A stretch of 64,000 nucleotides of DNA from Catalinimonas sp038039535 (GTDB lineage: Bacteria; Bacteroidota; Bacteroidia; Cytophagales; Cyclobacteriaceae). The position numbers and the translations under genes are program-made. Positions within the stretch are counted from its first letter, which is position 1; the number at the start of each line of letters is the position of its first letter. Shown here one piece after another: positions 1 to 9,521 of this stretch. The stretch spans positions 310,001 through 374,000 of the forward strand of contig NZ_JBBPHP010000001.1 in the NCBI RefSeq assembly GCF_038039535.1, given 5' to 3'. Under the pieces are notes generated by a model that saw only the letters and a program-made list of their open reading frames with translations, was not told the origin of the DNA and did not search any database.

Positions 1-402
1 TGCGAAGAAAAAGTTAGCTTCATTGGCAGCAGTTTCGTCTGCATCTGAGCCATGTACGGCGTTTGCCTCTATTGACTTGGCAAATAACTTACGGATGGTT
101 CCTTCTGCTGCATCAGCAGGATTGGTAGCGCCAATTAGTTTGCGGAAGTCTTCCACCGCATTGTCTTTTTCCAATATCATGGCAATGATAGGTCCGGAAG
201 ACATATAAGTAGTCAGATCCTTATAGAAAGGACGCTCCTTGTGTACTGCGTAGAATTGTCCGGCGGTTTCTTCGGTCAGCTTCGTCATTTTCATCGCTGA
301 AATTCTAAAACCAGCCTCCTGGATCATTTTGATGATTGCTCCTGCATTGCCCGCTTCCATAGCGTCGGGCTTGATCATGGTGAATGTCTTTTTTCCTGCC
401 AT
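1..402 (-). CDS. ndk: Nucleoside diphosphate kinase, C-terminus cut by window edge
   Basis: Reading the minus strand from the ATG at 402 gives 134 codons (starting MAGKKTFTMIKPDAME) with no stop before the window edge. It carries the Ndk signatures: the N-terminal TFTMIKPDA strand, the ERPFYKDL loop, and the catalytic-histidine segment NAVHGSDADE near residue 117. The family is usually about 139 residues, so only a few C-terminal residues should be missing. The enzyme moves the gamma phosphate of ATP to nucleoside diphosphates through a phosphohistidine in the cytoplasm. It is divergent from the LD-carboxypeptidase gene. Confidence 0.97.
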   Translation of the reverse strand, partial: MAGKKTFTMIKPDAMEAGNAGAIIKMIQEAGFRISAMKMTKLTEETAGQFYAVHKERPFYKDLTTYMSSGPIIAMILEKDNAVEDFRKLIGATNPADAAEGTIRKLFAKSIEANAVHGSDADETAANEANFFFA

Positions 403-442
403 ATTGAGTTTACGTTTTAATATGAGTCAATGAAATTTTCCG

Positions 443-450
443 CAAAGCTA
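443..450 (-). promoter_or_regulatory. Candidate -7 box for ndk
   Basis: On the minus strand the bases read TAGCTTTG, matching the Bacteroidota -7 consensus TAnnTTTG, 40 bases before the ndk start codon. No TTG/TTTG -33 element was found at 17-23 bases spacing, so this rests on one box. Confidence 0.4.
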
Positions 451-552
451 AGAGTTTATTTTTTAACACGCATCATTTTGCGCAAAAGAGCGGCTTTGCC
501 TACGGCTTTGTTGCAAAACACTTAACTTGCGGACTTTATCAAGTATAATCCC

Positions 553-1641
553 ATGCACAGAAGAAAGTTTATCTCTCAGCTATCTGCCTCAGCTTCTACA
601 TTGCCATTTTTGGGTCTAACCCATTCTCCGCCTATGGCACATTTGCACTCAACTGCCGAAAAAATTATTCCCAAACGTCTTCAGCCGGGTGATACTATTG
701 GTTTATTAACGCCGGCTACTTATCTCACTGAAGAACAGTTGCGCAACGCTATTTTAGCGCTGGAGAAATTAGGATTCAGGGTGCGATACTCTCCCAACAT
801 GCTGGTCAGAAAAGGTTACCTGGGAGGAACGGATGAGCAAAGGGCCGAAGATATCAATCAGATGTTTGCTGATGAAGGAATTGACGGAATTATGTGCGGG
901 AGAGGAGGGTATGGAAGTGGACGAATACTACCTTACCTGGATTTTGATGTGATTCGTAATAACCCCAAACCTTTCATTGGCTTCAGTGATATTACTGCGC
1001 TTTTGTATGCATTCTACGGACAGGCAGGACTGGTTTGTTATCATGGACCTATGGGGACCTCTGATTACAATGAAGTGACAACCAGCTACTTCAAAAAAGT
1101 ACTGATGGAGCCGGAGAATCCATTGGAGTACGACAATCAAAAAGTAGAAACCTCCGTAGATATGGATACGGAAGAAGGTGAAGTGGAGGTAGAAATAGCA
1201 CCGCCACCACAGATAATTACCCTTACACCCGGTCAGGCCGAAGGTGAACTCATGGGGGGCAACTTATCCCTGATGAGTATGCTGGCCGGTACAAAGTACG
1301 ACCTTGATATGCGGGGCAAAATCGTGTTCATAGAAGAAGTAGGAGAGGCTCCTTACAGAGTGGACAGAATGCTGACACAACTGTTGCTGGACGAAAATAA
1401 ATTACCCGCAGTCGCAGGAATCGTGTTGGGTGTATTCAACGATTGCGAAGCAAAGGATGAGGACAACTCCCTTTCTTTGGCTCAGGTGCTGCAAGACAGA
1501 CTTGCCGGTCTGGGAATTCCTGTTATCTACGGTTTGTCTTTCGGGCATATTAAGCAAAACATGACTTTGCCTTTTGGGATAAATGCGCGGCTCAATGCAG
1601 ATGAAAAGAAATTGGTACTGCTGGAAAAACCAACTACCTAA
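553..1641 (+). CDS. ldcA: LD-carboxypeptidase (muramoyltetrapeptide carboxypeptidase, peptidase S66)
   Basis: The 362-residue product matches S66 serine peptidases, which remove the terminal D-Ala from murein tetrapeptides. Expected catalytic residues are visible: Ser145 in GFSDITAL, a glutamate at 261-262 in FIEEVGE, and His332 in SFGHIKQN, as well as the GRGGYGSGRILPYLD loop. The N-terminus (MHRRKFISQLSAS) resembles a Tat signal with twin arginines and a short hydrophobic stretch, so export is likely, unlike the cytosolic E. coli enzyme. Residues about 195-220 form an unusual acidic and proline-rich insertion before the second domain. The next gene is a dipeptide epimerase 99 bases downstream, fitting murein peptide recycling. 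Confidence 0.93.
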   Translation: MHRRKFISQLSASASTLPFLGLTHSPPMAHLHSTAEKIIPKRLQPGDTIGLLTPATYLTEEQLRNAILALEKLGFRVRYSPNMLVRKGYLGGTDEQRAEDINQMFADEGIDGIMCGRGGYGSGRILPYLDFDVIRNNPKPFIGFSDITALLYAFYGQAGLVCYHGPMGTSDYNEVTTSYFKKVLMEPENPLEYDNQKVETSVDMDTEEGEVEVEIAPPPQIITLTPGQAEGELMGGNLSLMSMLAGTKYDLDMRGKIVFIEEVGEAPYRVDRMLTQLLLDENKLPAVAGIVLGVFNDCEAKDEDNSLSLAQVLQDRLAGLGIPVIYGLSFGHIKQNMTLPFGINARLNADEKKLVLLEKPTT

Positions 1642-1660
1642 AAATTGGAATATTTTTATA

Positions 1661-1668
1661 TAAATTTG
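1661..1668 (+). promoter_or_regulatory. Candidate -7 box before the epimerase gene
   Basis: TAAATTTG matches TAnnTTTG, 72 bases before the epimerase start and 20 bases after the ldcA stop. It could give the epimerase gene its own transcript. No well-spaced -33 TTG is visible. Confidence 0.35.
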
Positions 1669-1740
1669 CGCAGGTGTAAATTGGTATAAAGGAGTAAGTA
1701 CTTTAAAATATAGATCAAGAAGAGAATAAATTCAGAGGAG

Positions 1741-2820
1741 ATGAAAATTAAACTACACGCTTTTGACCTAAAAATCAGAGATAGATTTACCATAGCCAGG
1801 GAAACCAGAGATATTCAGGAGACACTAATTGTTGAGCTGGAAGATAAAAATGCTAATGGCAAAATAGTAAGTGGTTTGGGTGAAACAACTGCTAATCCCT
1901 ACTATGGCTTTACGGTAGAGAAGATGCAGGAAGAAATAGAAGGCCTGAGGGAGATGATTGAAAGTTTTGAGATTAGCGATATCCAGGAGGGAAGTGGGCT
2001 GGCAGGCAAACCTGCGGCTTTCTGGGAGCACCTTTTTCCACACCTACAAAAAAGTTCTTTTACGCTTTGTGCTTTGGACATGGCTGCGCATGACCTGTAC
2101 GGTAAGAAGCTAGGCAAACCCCTGTACCAGATTTGGGAGCTTGATCCAAAAAAAGCACCTGCCTCCAACTATACTATCGGGATAGATACCATTGAAAAAA
2201 TGGTGCAGAAGATGAAAGCCATGCCCTGGCCACTTTATAAAATCAAGCTGGGTACGGAAGAAGATCTTGAGATTGTCCGAGAACTGCGAAAGCATACCGA
2301 TGCCATATTCAGAGTAGATGCCAACTGTGCTTGGGGAGTAGAAGAAACCATTAATAATTCGGTAGAGCTAAAAAAACTGGGAGTAGAGTTTATAGAGCAG
2401 CCTATGCATGCTAATGATATGGAAGGCATGAAAGAAGTATTCAAACATTCGGTCCTGCCACTGATTGCAGACGAAAGTTGTATTACCGAAACAGACGTAG
2501 CGAAGTGTCACAATCATTTTCATGGCATCAACATTAAGCTGACCAAGTGCGGTGGATTAACGCCTGCCCTCAGAATGATCGCTGAAGCACGAGAATTGAA
2601 TATGAAAGTGATGGTAGGCTGCATGACAGAATCTACCGTGGGTATCTCGGCCATCGCACATTTATCACCCCTGCTGGATTACGTAGATATGGATGGTGCA
2701 CTTTTACTAGCAGAAGATATTGCTACCGGTGTAAAAGTGAAACCTGATGGCGTAGATTTCGCGCAGGAAAACGGTACCGGTGCAAAACTGATTACGTCTA
2801 ATCAGTTACAAGCGTTATAA
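1741..2820 (+). CDS. Dipeptide epimerase, enolase superfamily (L-Ala-D/L-Glu epimerase type)
   Basis: The 359-residue protein has the muconate-lactonising subgroup layout of the enolase superfamily. The catalytic KxK pair is K167/K169 in YKIKLG, metal ligands are D193 (RVDANCAW), E219 (EFIEQP) and D244 (IADES), and the opposing lysine lies in NIKLTKCGG (K266). Epimerases with this pattern convert L-Ala-D-Glu from murein to L-Ala-L-Glu so it can be hydrolysed. Its place directly after an LD-carboxypeptidase supports the murein-peptide assignment; the exact dipeptide preference cannot be read from sequence. ATG is preceded by a purine-rich AGAGGAG sequence. Confidence 0.9.
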   Translation: MKIKLHAFDLKIRDRFTIARETRDIQETLIVELEDKNANGKIVSGLGETTANPYYGFTVEKMQEEIEGLREMIESFEISDIQEGSGLAGKPAAFWEHLFPHLQKSSFTLCALDMAAHDLYGKKLGKPLYQIWELDPKKAPASNYTIGIDTIEKMVQKMKAMPWPLYKIKLGTEEDLEIVRELRKHTDAIFRVDANCAWGVEETINNSVELKKLGVEFIEQPMHANDMEGMKEVFKHSVLPLIADESCITETDVAKCHNHFHGINIKLTKCGGLTPALRMIAEARELNMKVMVGCMTESTVGISAIAHLSPLLDYVDMDGALLLAEDIATGVKVKPDGVDFAQENGTGAKLITSNQLQAL

Positions 2821-2900
2821 CTTTACTAGAACTGCCAGGACTAAGCGTCGCCGACTAGGCGTTCCCATTTCAGAAAGCTGGTAATTCCTAATTTTCACAT

Positions 2901-3977
2901 ATGCCATATACTTATACTGATGCACTTCCCGGACGTACGGTCAAAATAGATGGACAGGAAAAGCTGTACTTTAGCGGCACCTCCTATCTGGGCATCAATC
3001 ATCAGCCTGCTTACCAGCAACTTTTGATGGAAGGTATCAGAGCTTATGGAGGAAACTATTCCAGCTCGCGCTCTTCCAATCTGCAATTGGCGATTTATGA
3101 GGAAGCAGAGCATTTTCTATCAATCTTATTAGGGCTGGATGCTGTACTCACTTTTTCTTCCGGCTACCAGGCAGGGCAAGCCTTAATGAATGCTCTGCCT
3201 AAGGATGTGCAGTATATTTTTGCACCCCAAACACATCCGGCAGTATGGCAGACAGACCAGGAGGTATGGCCGGGCAGTTTTCCATCCTGGGTATTATCCT
3301 TACCTACTCAGCTTTCTTCTGCTCCTACGGAAGAAGTGATTATCGTGACTAACTCACTAGATCCGCTCTTCGCAGAGAAATACAAATTTAACTGGCTGGC
3401 TGACCTTCCGGCTGAGAAAAATATTCATGTGATCATTGATGACTCACATGGATTGGGTGTTTTAGGGGAAAAAGGAGAGGGTATCATTTCACAAATAAAG
3501 TCTTACTTACCAAAGCACATCCAGCTTACTATTGTAGGTTCAATAGGTAAGGCTTTGGGAGTTCCCGGAGGTATAGTAGCGGGTTCAAAAAGCTTGGTCA
3601 GTCAACTCAAAAAAAGCCCTTTTTTTACAGCTGCCTCTCCAATTCCTCCTCCTTATCTGTACGCTTTCCTCAGAGCCCAACCACTCTATCAGTCAGCAAG
3701 AATAAGTTTAAAAGAAAGAGTAAAACAGTTTCAACAGCAGATTAAAGACAGTGGCCTTTTCAATTATTTTGAAACTTACCCGGTATTCTATACGCCTCAT
3801 AATGAGCTCTCTAAGGCAGTAGAGGATACATGTGTGCTTTCCAGTTTTCCTTACCCCAATCCTGATAGCGCACCGGTGACCAGGGTAGTACTGAATGCAT
3901 TGCATAAAGAAGAAGATGTGAAAATACTTTCCTCAAAAATAGCATCTTTCATGGCTATGCAGGAAGCCCGTTCCTGA
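2901..3977 (+). CDS. BioF/KBL-like PLP-dependent aminotransferase-fold enzyme
   Basis: The 358-residue protein has fold-type I PLP features of the alpha-oxoamine synthase group: YLGINHQP near the N-terminus, SSSRSSNLQL, FSSGYQAG, Asp180 and His183 in IDDSHGLGVLG, and the Schiff-base Lys217 in GSIGKALG. It is shorter than typical BioF (about 380-390). Family members condense an amino acid with an acyl-CoA, but no other biotin gene is nearby. It follows the dipeptide epimerase by 80 bases on the same strand, so a role in handling murein-derived amino acids is possible but is inference. Its stop codon abuts that of the convergent DUF5916 gene. Confidence 0.8.
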   Translation: MPYTYTDALPGRTVKIDGQEKLYFSGTSYLGINHQPAYQQLLMEGIRAYGGNYSSSRSSNLQLAIYEEAEHFLSILLGLDAVLTFSSGYQAGQALMNALPKDVQYIFAPQTHPAVWQTDQEVWPGSFPSWVLSLPTQLSSAPTEEVIIVTNSLDPLFAEKYKFNWLADLPAEKNIHVIIDDSHGLGVLGEKGEGIISQIKSYLPKHIQLTIVGSIGKALGVPGGIVAGSKSLVSQLKKSPFFTAASPIPPPYLYAFLRAQPLYQSARISLKERVKQFQQQIKDSGLFNYFETYPVFYTPHNELSKAVEDTCVLSSFPYPNPDSAPVTRVVLNALHKEEDVKILSSKIASFMAMQEARS

Positions 3978-6218
3978 TCAGATATTCAACCAATAAGTAA
4001 GCTTTACCACCAGGGCCCGGTTTTTTACATCAAAATTGTTAATCCGATCGTGGATGTCATACACGTAGTTATCGGTATACACTATAAAGAGGTCAGATAC
4101 TGGCTTGAAGCGCCACTGAAAACGACTGTTGACATTGATGTTATCAAACTGACTATTGTACTGAACAAAGGTGGTGAAGAAAACGCTCTTGGTAAAAGTG
4201 AGGTCCAGACGAGGCCCAATCAGGAATAAATTAGCACTGGTATAAGGTTCATCCAAAGTGATGCGGCTGTAGGTCATGTCTAAAGACAATAGGCCGTAGG
4301 GCTGTGCCCGATAGGTGAAAGTACCTTTAAAATAATTGAGCATGCCGTCATAATATTGTCCCTGTATCGTATTCAGGTCATAAAAAAAGTTTTTGCGTCG
4401 GTCGGATAAATAGGTGATGTCTATACTATTCATTTGGAAATCTTCACCGGTAAAAAAAGGAACACCTTCGCGGCTGGGGGCAAAGGGGGCAAACAGATAC
4501 ACATAGTCATTCAGATAAGCCGCAGTTAATTCACTGGTATTGGAGAAAATAAGTTCATAGAAAAACCGCAGGTTAGCATCGGTCATGCCCAATTCCTGAT
4601 TCCACCAATATTGATATTCCAGGCCCGGCCCGTGGCTCACCAGCTTTCTGGATTTGGGAAAGAAACGATAAGCCACCGAAGGCATAATGCGATTGAAGCC
4701 GGTACGAGGCACAAAACCAACCTCAGCGTTAAAATTTTCACCAATCGTCTGGTGCAGCCAACTGATATCCCATCGTAAGGTGCTATAAATGAGGTTGGCT
4801 CCATGTGCGTAGGTGTTTTCAGGATTGGCCGGATCAATAGAATGGTGATAATAGAACTTTCCATTCCAAGTGTTGTCAGCGGAGGCCATGTTATAATCTA
4901 CTCCAAAGAGACGGTTGTACTTACCAGATTGTAGGGTAAAATCATCTGTTATGGTATCGGTGAGGGATTGCTTATTGATCGCAATGAATGATAAATTTGA
5001 GCGCTTGAACATTCTTCGTTGCACTGCACCGACAGTATAATTGAGACTGGGCAGGTTGATAGTTTTATCTTCTCCGGTTTGCATATTCATCAACCCTACC
5101 CTCCAATTTCGATTAATGCTTCCACTGAGGCGGGCACCGAAACGAATGGGGTTTTGTACGTTCTGGCCGGTGGCAGAATCAATAGCAACGCCTATGCGGC
5201 GGGAGAAAAAGGGGCGGGCATTTTCCATTCCGAAGTTGGCAAACAGATCAGCATTTTCCAGAAAAAACTGCCGCTTTTCCGGGAAGAAGATTTCAAAACG
5301 ATCCAGATTGGTTACCTGCTCATCTACTTCTACCTGAGAGAAATCAGGGTTTACCGTCAGGTCAAGGTTAAGCGAAGAAGTAACTGCGATCTTGGCATCA
5401 CCCCCTACGTTCAGGTTTTTTTCTGTTGGCGTACCCTCCAAGTGATTACGGTTGACTCCCCCGGCAACGTATGGGATAAGTGAAATATTAGCACCTGGCT
5501 TTTTCAGGGGCTGATCCCATATAAGCCTTCCGGAATGAGCGAGAGAATACAAACGAAAATTACGCGGAATATGACTCCATACGGCTCGTTCATTGGTATG
5601 GCTATCCAGCCGATAAAAATTCATGAACCACTCGGTACTTCCTTCTTTGAAACGCAAGGTTTTGAACGGTATGGCTACCTCCGCAGTCCAGTAACCCTCA
5701 AAAATCTTGGCAGATGAGTACCATTTATTATCCCATGAGAGATCAAAATCTTCCTGCAAAGAACCTCCATTAGCGATGAGCCCCTCTCTTTGTACTCCAT
5801 AAGGGTTGAGCCCAAATGAAAAAGCATTGGTCTGCCCCTGAAAAGTATCAAAGTTGAAAGTGATCATGTCATTACCTGAGCCCCGAAAATCCCGTCTTAA
5901 AGATGGGGTCACATAGTAAATATCCCCATCCTCAGAAGTACTGTAGCACTTGGCAAAAATGTAGATAAACTGATCGTCGTAAGTCATACGGATTTCAGAC
6001 TGAGCGATTGCCAGCGAAGTATCCATCGGAAAGTTTTGCCAGAAGTTTTTAGCTACATCCGCTTTTTGCCATACATCTTCACTCATTACACCATCCAGTT
6101 GGATAGGTTCATTCGTTTTATTGATGTTTAAGCCGGGGCGCTCAATATTTTTTTGCCCAAAAGCAGAGAAATAACACAAAACGAAAATAAATATGGGATA
6201 AGGGTAAATCTTATTCAT
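3978..6218 (-). CDS. DUF5916 outer-membrane-type protein with CBM9-like N-terminal domain
   Basis: The 746-residue product starts with a signal peptide (hydrophobic core after MNKIYPYP, cleavage near AFGQ). Residues about 30-210 resemble the carbohydrate-binding family 9-like sandwich (IQLDGVMSEDVWQKAD and later TYDDQFIYIFAKCY). The rest is rich in alternating aromatic beta-strands and ends in an aromatic-rich strand (LVVKLTYWLNI), as in beta-barrels of the DUF5916 family. A barrel in the outer membrane is likely; the substrate is unknown. It stands alone on the minus strand, convergent with and touching the BioF-like gene. Confidence 0.85.
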   Translation of the reverse strand: MNKIYPYPIFIFVLCYFSAFGQKNIERPGLNINKTNEPIQLDGVMSEDVWQKADVAKNFWQNFPMDTSLAIAQSEIRMTYDDQFIYIFAKCYSTSEDGDIYYVTPSLRRDFRGSGNDMITFNFDTFQGQTNAFSFGLNPYGVQREGLIANGGSLQEDFDLSWDNKWYSSAKIFEGYWTAEVAIPFKTLRFKEGSTEWFMNFYRLDSHTNERAVWSHIPRNFRLYSLAHSGRLIWDQPLKKPGANISLIPYVAGGVNRNHLEGTPTEKNLNVGGDAKIAVTSSLNLDLTVNPDFSQVEVDEQVTNLDRFEIFFPEKRQFFLENADLFANFGMENARPFFSRRIGVAIDSATGQNVQNPIRFGARLSGSINRNWRVGLMNMQTGEDKTINLPSLNYTVGAVQRRMFKRSNLSFIAINKQSLTDTITDDFTLQSGKYNRLFGVDYNMASADNTWNGKFYYHHSIDPANPENTYAHGANLIYSTLRWDISWLHQTIGENFNAEVGFVPRTGFNRIMPSVAYRFFPKSRKLVSHGPGLEYQYWWNQELGMTDANLRFFYELIFSNTSELTAAYLNDYVYLFAPFAPSREGVPFFTGEDFQMNSIDITYLSDRRKNFFYDLNTIQGQYYDGMLNYFKGTFTYRAQPYGLLSLDMTYSRITLDEPYTSANLFLIGPRLDLTFTKSVFFTTFVQYNSQFDNINVNSRFQWRFKPVSDLFIVYTDNYVYDIHDRINNFDVKNRALVVKLTYWLNI

Positions 6219-6507
6219 TCAGACCAAGTATATGCGCGATATGTAAAATTAAATTTGGACAGAAGGCGTAATTTCAGGCGAACATACAAAGGAAAAATGG
6301 ATAAAGCCACTTTAAGATTTCATTAATTGAGGTTTAAAGGATGTTTTATCAGCGCTTTCATTTATTTCCCGACTTTTATCTACTAAATTCGCAGCCAAAT
6401 TGGCTTTAAGTGCTGAGGCTCAGTATTCCACTCATTGACGTTATCAGTGAAAATTGTGGTTACTGTAAACTTGAAATTTATAAACACAACTCATAAAATA
6501 CCTATCC

Positions 6508-9321
6508 ATGCCAAGAGATCATAGTATCAAATCAGTCCTTATTATTGGAAGTGGGCCTATCATTATCGGTCAGGCCTGCGAGTTTGATTATTCTGGCTCA
6601 CAAGCAGCTCGTTCATTAAGGGAAGAAGGAATTGAGGTTACGCTAATCAATTCCAATCCTGCCACCATCATGACCGACCCTGTGACAGCAGATAACATAT
6701 ACCTGAGGCCGCTGGAGAAAAAATATATTATTGAGATACTTGAGAAGCATAATATAGATGCTGTACTCCCTACCATGGGAGGACAGACTGCGCTGAACCT
6801 GGCTATTGACTGTGAAAAAGCAGGTATCTGGAAAAAGTATAACACCAGACTGATTGGAGTGGATATCAATGCGATAGAGACTACTGAGGATAGAGAAAAG
6901 TTTCGCCTCAAAATGAAAGAGTTGAATGTGAATGTGTGTGAAGGGAACACTGCTACTTCATTTCTACAAGGTAAAGAGATAGCCCAACGCATTGGTTTTC
7001 CGCTAGTCATTCGTCCTTCTTATACATTAGGAGGTTATGGAGGAGGCTTTGTAGAAAAAGCTGAGGATTTTGAAAAAGCACTTACGCAGGGTCTGCATGC
7101 TTCTCCCATTCACGAAGTACTGATTGAGCAAAGTATATTGGGCTGGAAAGAATATGAAGTGGAATTGATACGCGACAATATTGGTAATATCATTATTGTC
7201 TGTTCTATCGAGAACTTTGACCCGATGGGCGTACATACCGGTGACTCTATCACCGTAGCGCCTGCTATGACATTGCCCGACACCGTATATCAGGAAATGC
7301 GTGATCTGGCTAAAAAAATGATCAATGGAATAGGCCAGTTTGCCGGAGGCTGTAATGTACAGTTTGCCGTAAATCCTGAAGATGATTCTATTGTAGGCAT
7401 TGAGATCAATCCTCGTGTATCGCGTTCATCAGCACTGGCTTCCAAAGCTACCGGTTACCCTATAGCAAAGATAGCTGCCAAGCTGGCGATTGGTTATAAT
7501 CTTGACGAACTGAAGAACCAGATTACTGGAAACACATCAGCTTTCTTTGAACCGGCCATTGACTATACCATCGTAAAAATTCCTCGCTGGAATTTTGAGA
7601 AGTTTGTAGGAGCAGATCATCGTCTCGGCTTGCAGATGAAAGCAGTGGGAGAGGTGATGGGTATTGGTCGTACTTTCCAGGAAGCCCTTCAGAAAGCCTG
7701 CCAGTCACTGGAAATTAAGCGTAATGGCTTGGGAGCTGATGGTAAAGAAGAAACCAATCAGAAAGTGATTCTGGAAAAACTGGAGCATCCTACCGGAGAC
7801 CGCCTGTTCAGAATCTATGATGCATTCAAATTAGGCATTTCGTTTTCTACGATCCAGAAACTTACCAAGATTGACAAATGGTTCCTGGTTCAGATCGAGG
7901 AACTGATAGAGCTGGAGAAAGAAATAGAGCAGTATACGCTGGATACTTTGCCCAAAACCTTGATGATGACTGCTAAGCAGAAAGGTTACGCTGATCGGCA
8001 AATTGCCCACCTGCTACGTTGCTTGGAGAGCGAAGTACATGAGAAGCGTATAGAAATGGGTATCAAGCGGGTGTATAAGTTAGTAGATACCTGCGCGGCA
8101 GAATTTGAAGCTAATACTCCTTATTACTATTCCACTTTCCAGGAAGAAAATGAGTCCATTCCTTCCGATCGGAAAAAGATTGTAGTATTGGGTTCCGGTC
8201 CCAACCGCATAGGGCAGGGAATAGAGTTTGACTACAGTTGTGTACATGGGGTATTGGCCGCCAGAGAATGTGGCTATGAGACCATCATGATCAACTGTAA
8301 TCCTGAAACTGTCTCTACCGACTTTGATGTGTCTGACAAGCTGTATTTTGAGCCGGTTTTCTGGGAGCATATTTATGATATTATTCAGCATGAAAAACCA
8401 GAGGGTGTTATTGTACAGCTTGGAGGGCAAACCGCTCTTAAACTTGCGGAGAAACTGGATCGCTACGGTATCAAAATTTTAGGAACTAGCTTTGAAGCAC
8501 TTGACCTGGCCGAGGACAGAGGTCGTTTCTCTACTCTTTTGAAGGAGAATGATATTCCTTATCCTCGCTTTGGTACCATTACCGATGCTGAGTCTGCCCT
8601 TGAGTTATCTAAAGATATCGGCTTCCCTCTGCTGGTGCGCCCTTCTTACGTATTGGGTGGACAAAGTATGAAGATTGTAATTAACGAAAAAGAACTGGAA
8701 GAGCATGTGGTGGAAATTCTCAAAGACATGCCCGGTAATCAGATTCTGCTGGATCATTTTCTGGAAGGCGCAATTGAGGCTGAAGCGGATGCGATCTGTG
8801 ATGGTGAAGAGGCTTACATCATTGGTATTATGCAGCATATTGAGCCGGCCGGTATCCACTCCGGGGATTCTTATGCAGTACTCCCTCCTTACAATCTGGG
8901 TGACTTTGTGATGCAGCAAATTGAGATGTATACCAAGAAGCTAGCCCTGGCGCTGGGAACAGTAGGGCTCATCAATATCCAGTTTGTAATCAAAGATGAC
9001 AGAGTATATGTGATAGAAGCTAATCCAAGAGCATCACGTACAGTACCATTTATTTGTAAGGCGTACCAGGAGCCGTATGTTAACTATGCTACCAAACTCA
9101 TGTTGGGTGAGAAGAAAGTGAAGGACTTTAAGTTCAATCCTGTGAAAAAGGGTTATGCTATCAAAGAGCCGGTTTTCTCTTTCAATAAATTCCCGAATGT
9201 AAATAAAGAACTGGGACCTGAAATGAAATCTACAGGAGAAGCCATTTACTTTATTGATGATTTGATGGACGATTATTTCCTTAAGATATACAGTGAGAGA
9301 AACCTGTACTTGAGTAGGTAA
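6508..9321 (+). CDS. carB: Carbamoyl-phosphate synthase large chain, short form
   Basis: The 937-residue protein has the duplicated CarB architecture: two pre-ATP-grasp halves (IGSGPIIIGQACEFDYSG at the start and LGSGPNRIGQGIEFDYSC near 570) each followed by an ATP-grasp domain with EINPRVSRSSAL and EANPRASRTVPF. It makes carbamoyl phosphate from bicarbonate, ATP and ammonia, the ammonia coming from CarA, for pyrimidines and arginine. It ends soon after LGPEMKSTGEAI, where E. coli CarB (about 1073 residues) continues into the MGS-like allosteric domain; most of that domain is absent. CarA is not in the window. Confidence 0.96.
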   Translation: MPRDHSIKSVLIIGSGPIIIGQACEFDYSGSQAARSLREEGIEVTLINSNPATIMTDPVTADNIYLRPLEKKYIIEILEKHNIDAVLPTMGGQTALNLAIDCEKAGIWKKYNTRLIGVDINAIETTEDREKFRLKMKELNVNVCEGNTATSFLQGKEIAQRIGFPLVIRPSYTLGGYGGGFVEKAEDFEKALTQGLHASPIHEVLIEQSILGWKEYEVELIRDNIGNIIIVCSIENFDPMGVHTGDSITVAPAMTLPDTVYQEMRDLAKKMINGIGQFAGGCNVQFAVNPEDDSIVGIEINPRVSRSSALASKATGYPIAKIAAKLAIGYNLDELKNQITGNTSAFFEPAIDYTIVKIPRWNFEKFVGADHRLGLQMKAVGEVMGIGRTFQEALQKACQSLEIKRNGLGADGKEETNQKVILEKLEHPTGDRLFRIYDAFKLGISFSTIQKLTKIDKWFLVQIEELIELEKEIEQYTLDTLPKTLMMTAKQKGYADRQIAHLLRCLESEVHEKRIEMGIKRVYKLVDTCAAEFEANTPYYYSTFQEENESIPSDRKKIVVLGSGPNRIGQGIEFDYSCVHGVLAARECGYETIMINCNPETVSTDFDVSDKLYFEPVFWEHIYDIIQHEKPEGVIVQLGGQTALKLAEKLDRYGIKILGTSFEALDLAEDRGRFSTLLKENDIPYPRFGTITDAESALELSKDIGFPLLVRPSYVLGGQSMKIVINEKELEEHVVEILKDMPGNQILLDHFLEGAIEAEADAICDGEEAYIIGIMQHIEPAGIHSGDSYAVLPPYNLGDFVMQQIEMYTKKLALALGTVGLINIQFVIKDDRVYVIEANPRASRTVPFICKAYQEPYVNYATKLMLGEKKVKDFKFNPVKKGYAIKEPVFSFNKFPNVNKELGPEMKSTGEAIYFIDDLMDDYFLKIYSERNLYLSR

Positions 9322-9362
9322 AGTAGAAGGAAATAAGTAGTAAAAGAGAGGTAGCCAATAAG

Positions 9363-9416
9363 TAAAGACGCGGAAAGCTATTCAGAAAAACTGATTTAGC
9401 ATATTTCGCGTCTTTA
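9363..9416. terminator. Long hairpin after carB, possible terminator
   Basis: TAAAGACGCG at 9363-9372 pairs perfectly with CGCGTCTTTA at 9407-9416. An inner part also pairs (GCTA-TTCAG with CTGA-TTTAGC) around an AAAAA loop. There is no clear T-run on the plus side, so termination is likely but not certain. Confidence 0.5.
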
Positions 9417-9521
9417 TCAGTCTACAGTACTAGAAAGTCTTTTTAAGACAGTGATGCGAAACTAATACTCCGGTATGTAAGTTTAAAATGTAGTATATTG
9501 TGAGGTAAAACGCTCGTAATT

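Noticed and set aside
23..208. Open frame on the plus strand opposite ndk
   Set aside because: It is a shadow of the minus-strand ndk frame, which has strong family motifs.
5019..5483. 154-codon plus-strand frame inside the DUF5916 gene
   Set aside because: It lies wholly within a clear minus-strand gene, has no recognisable domain and no promoter.
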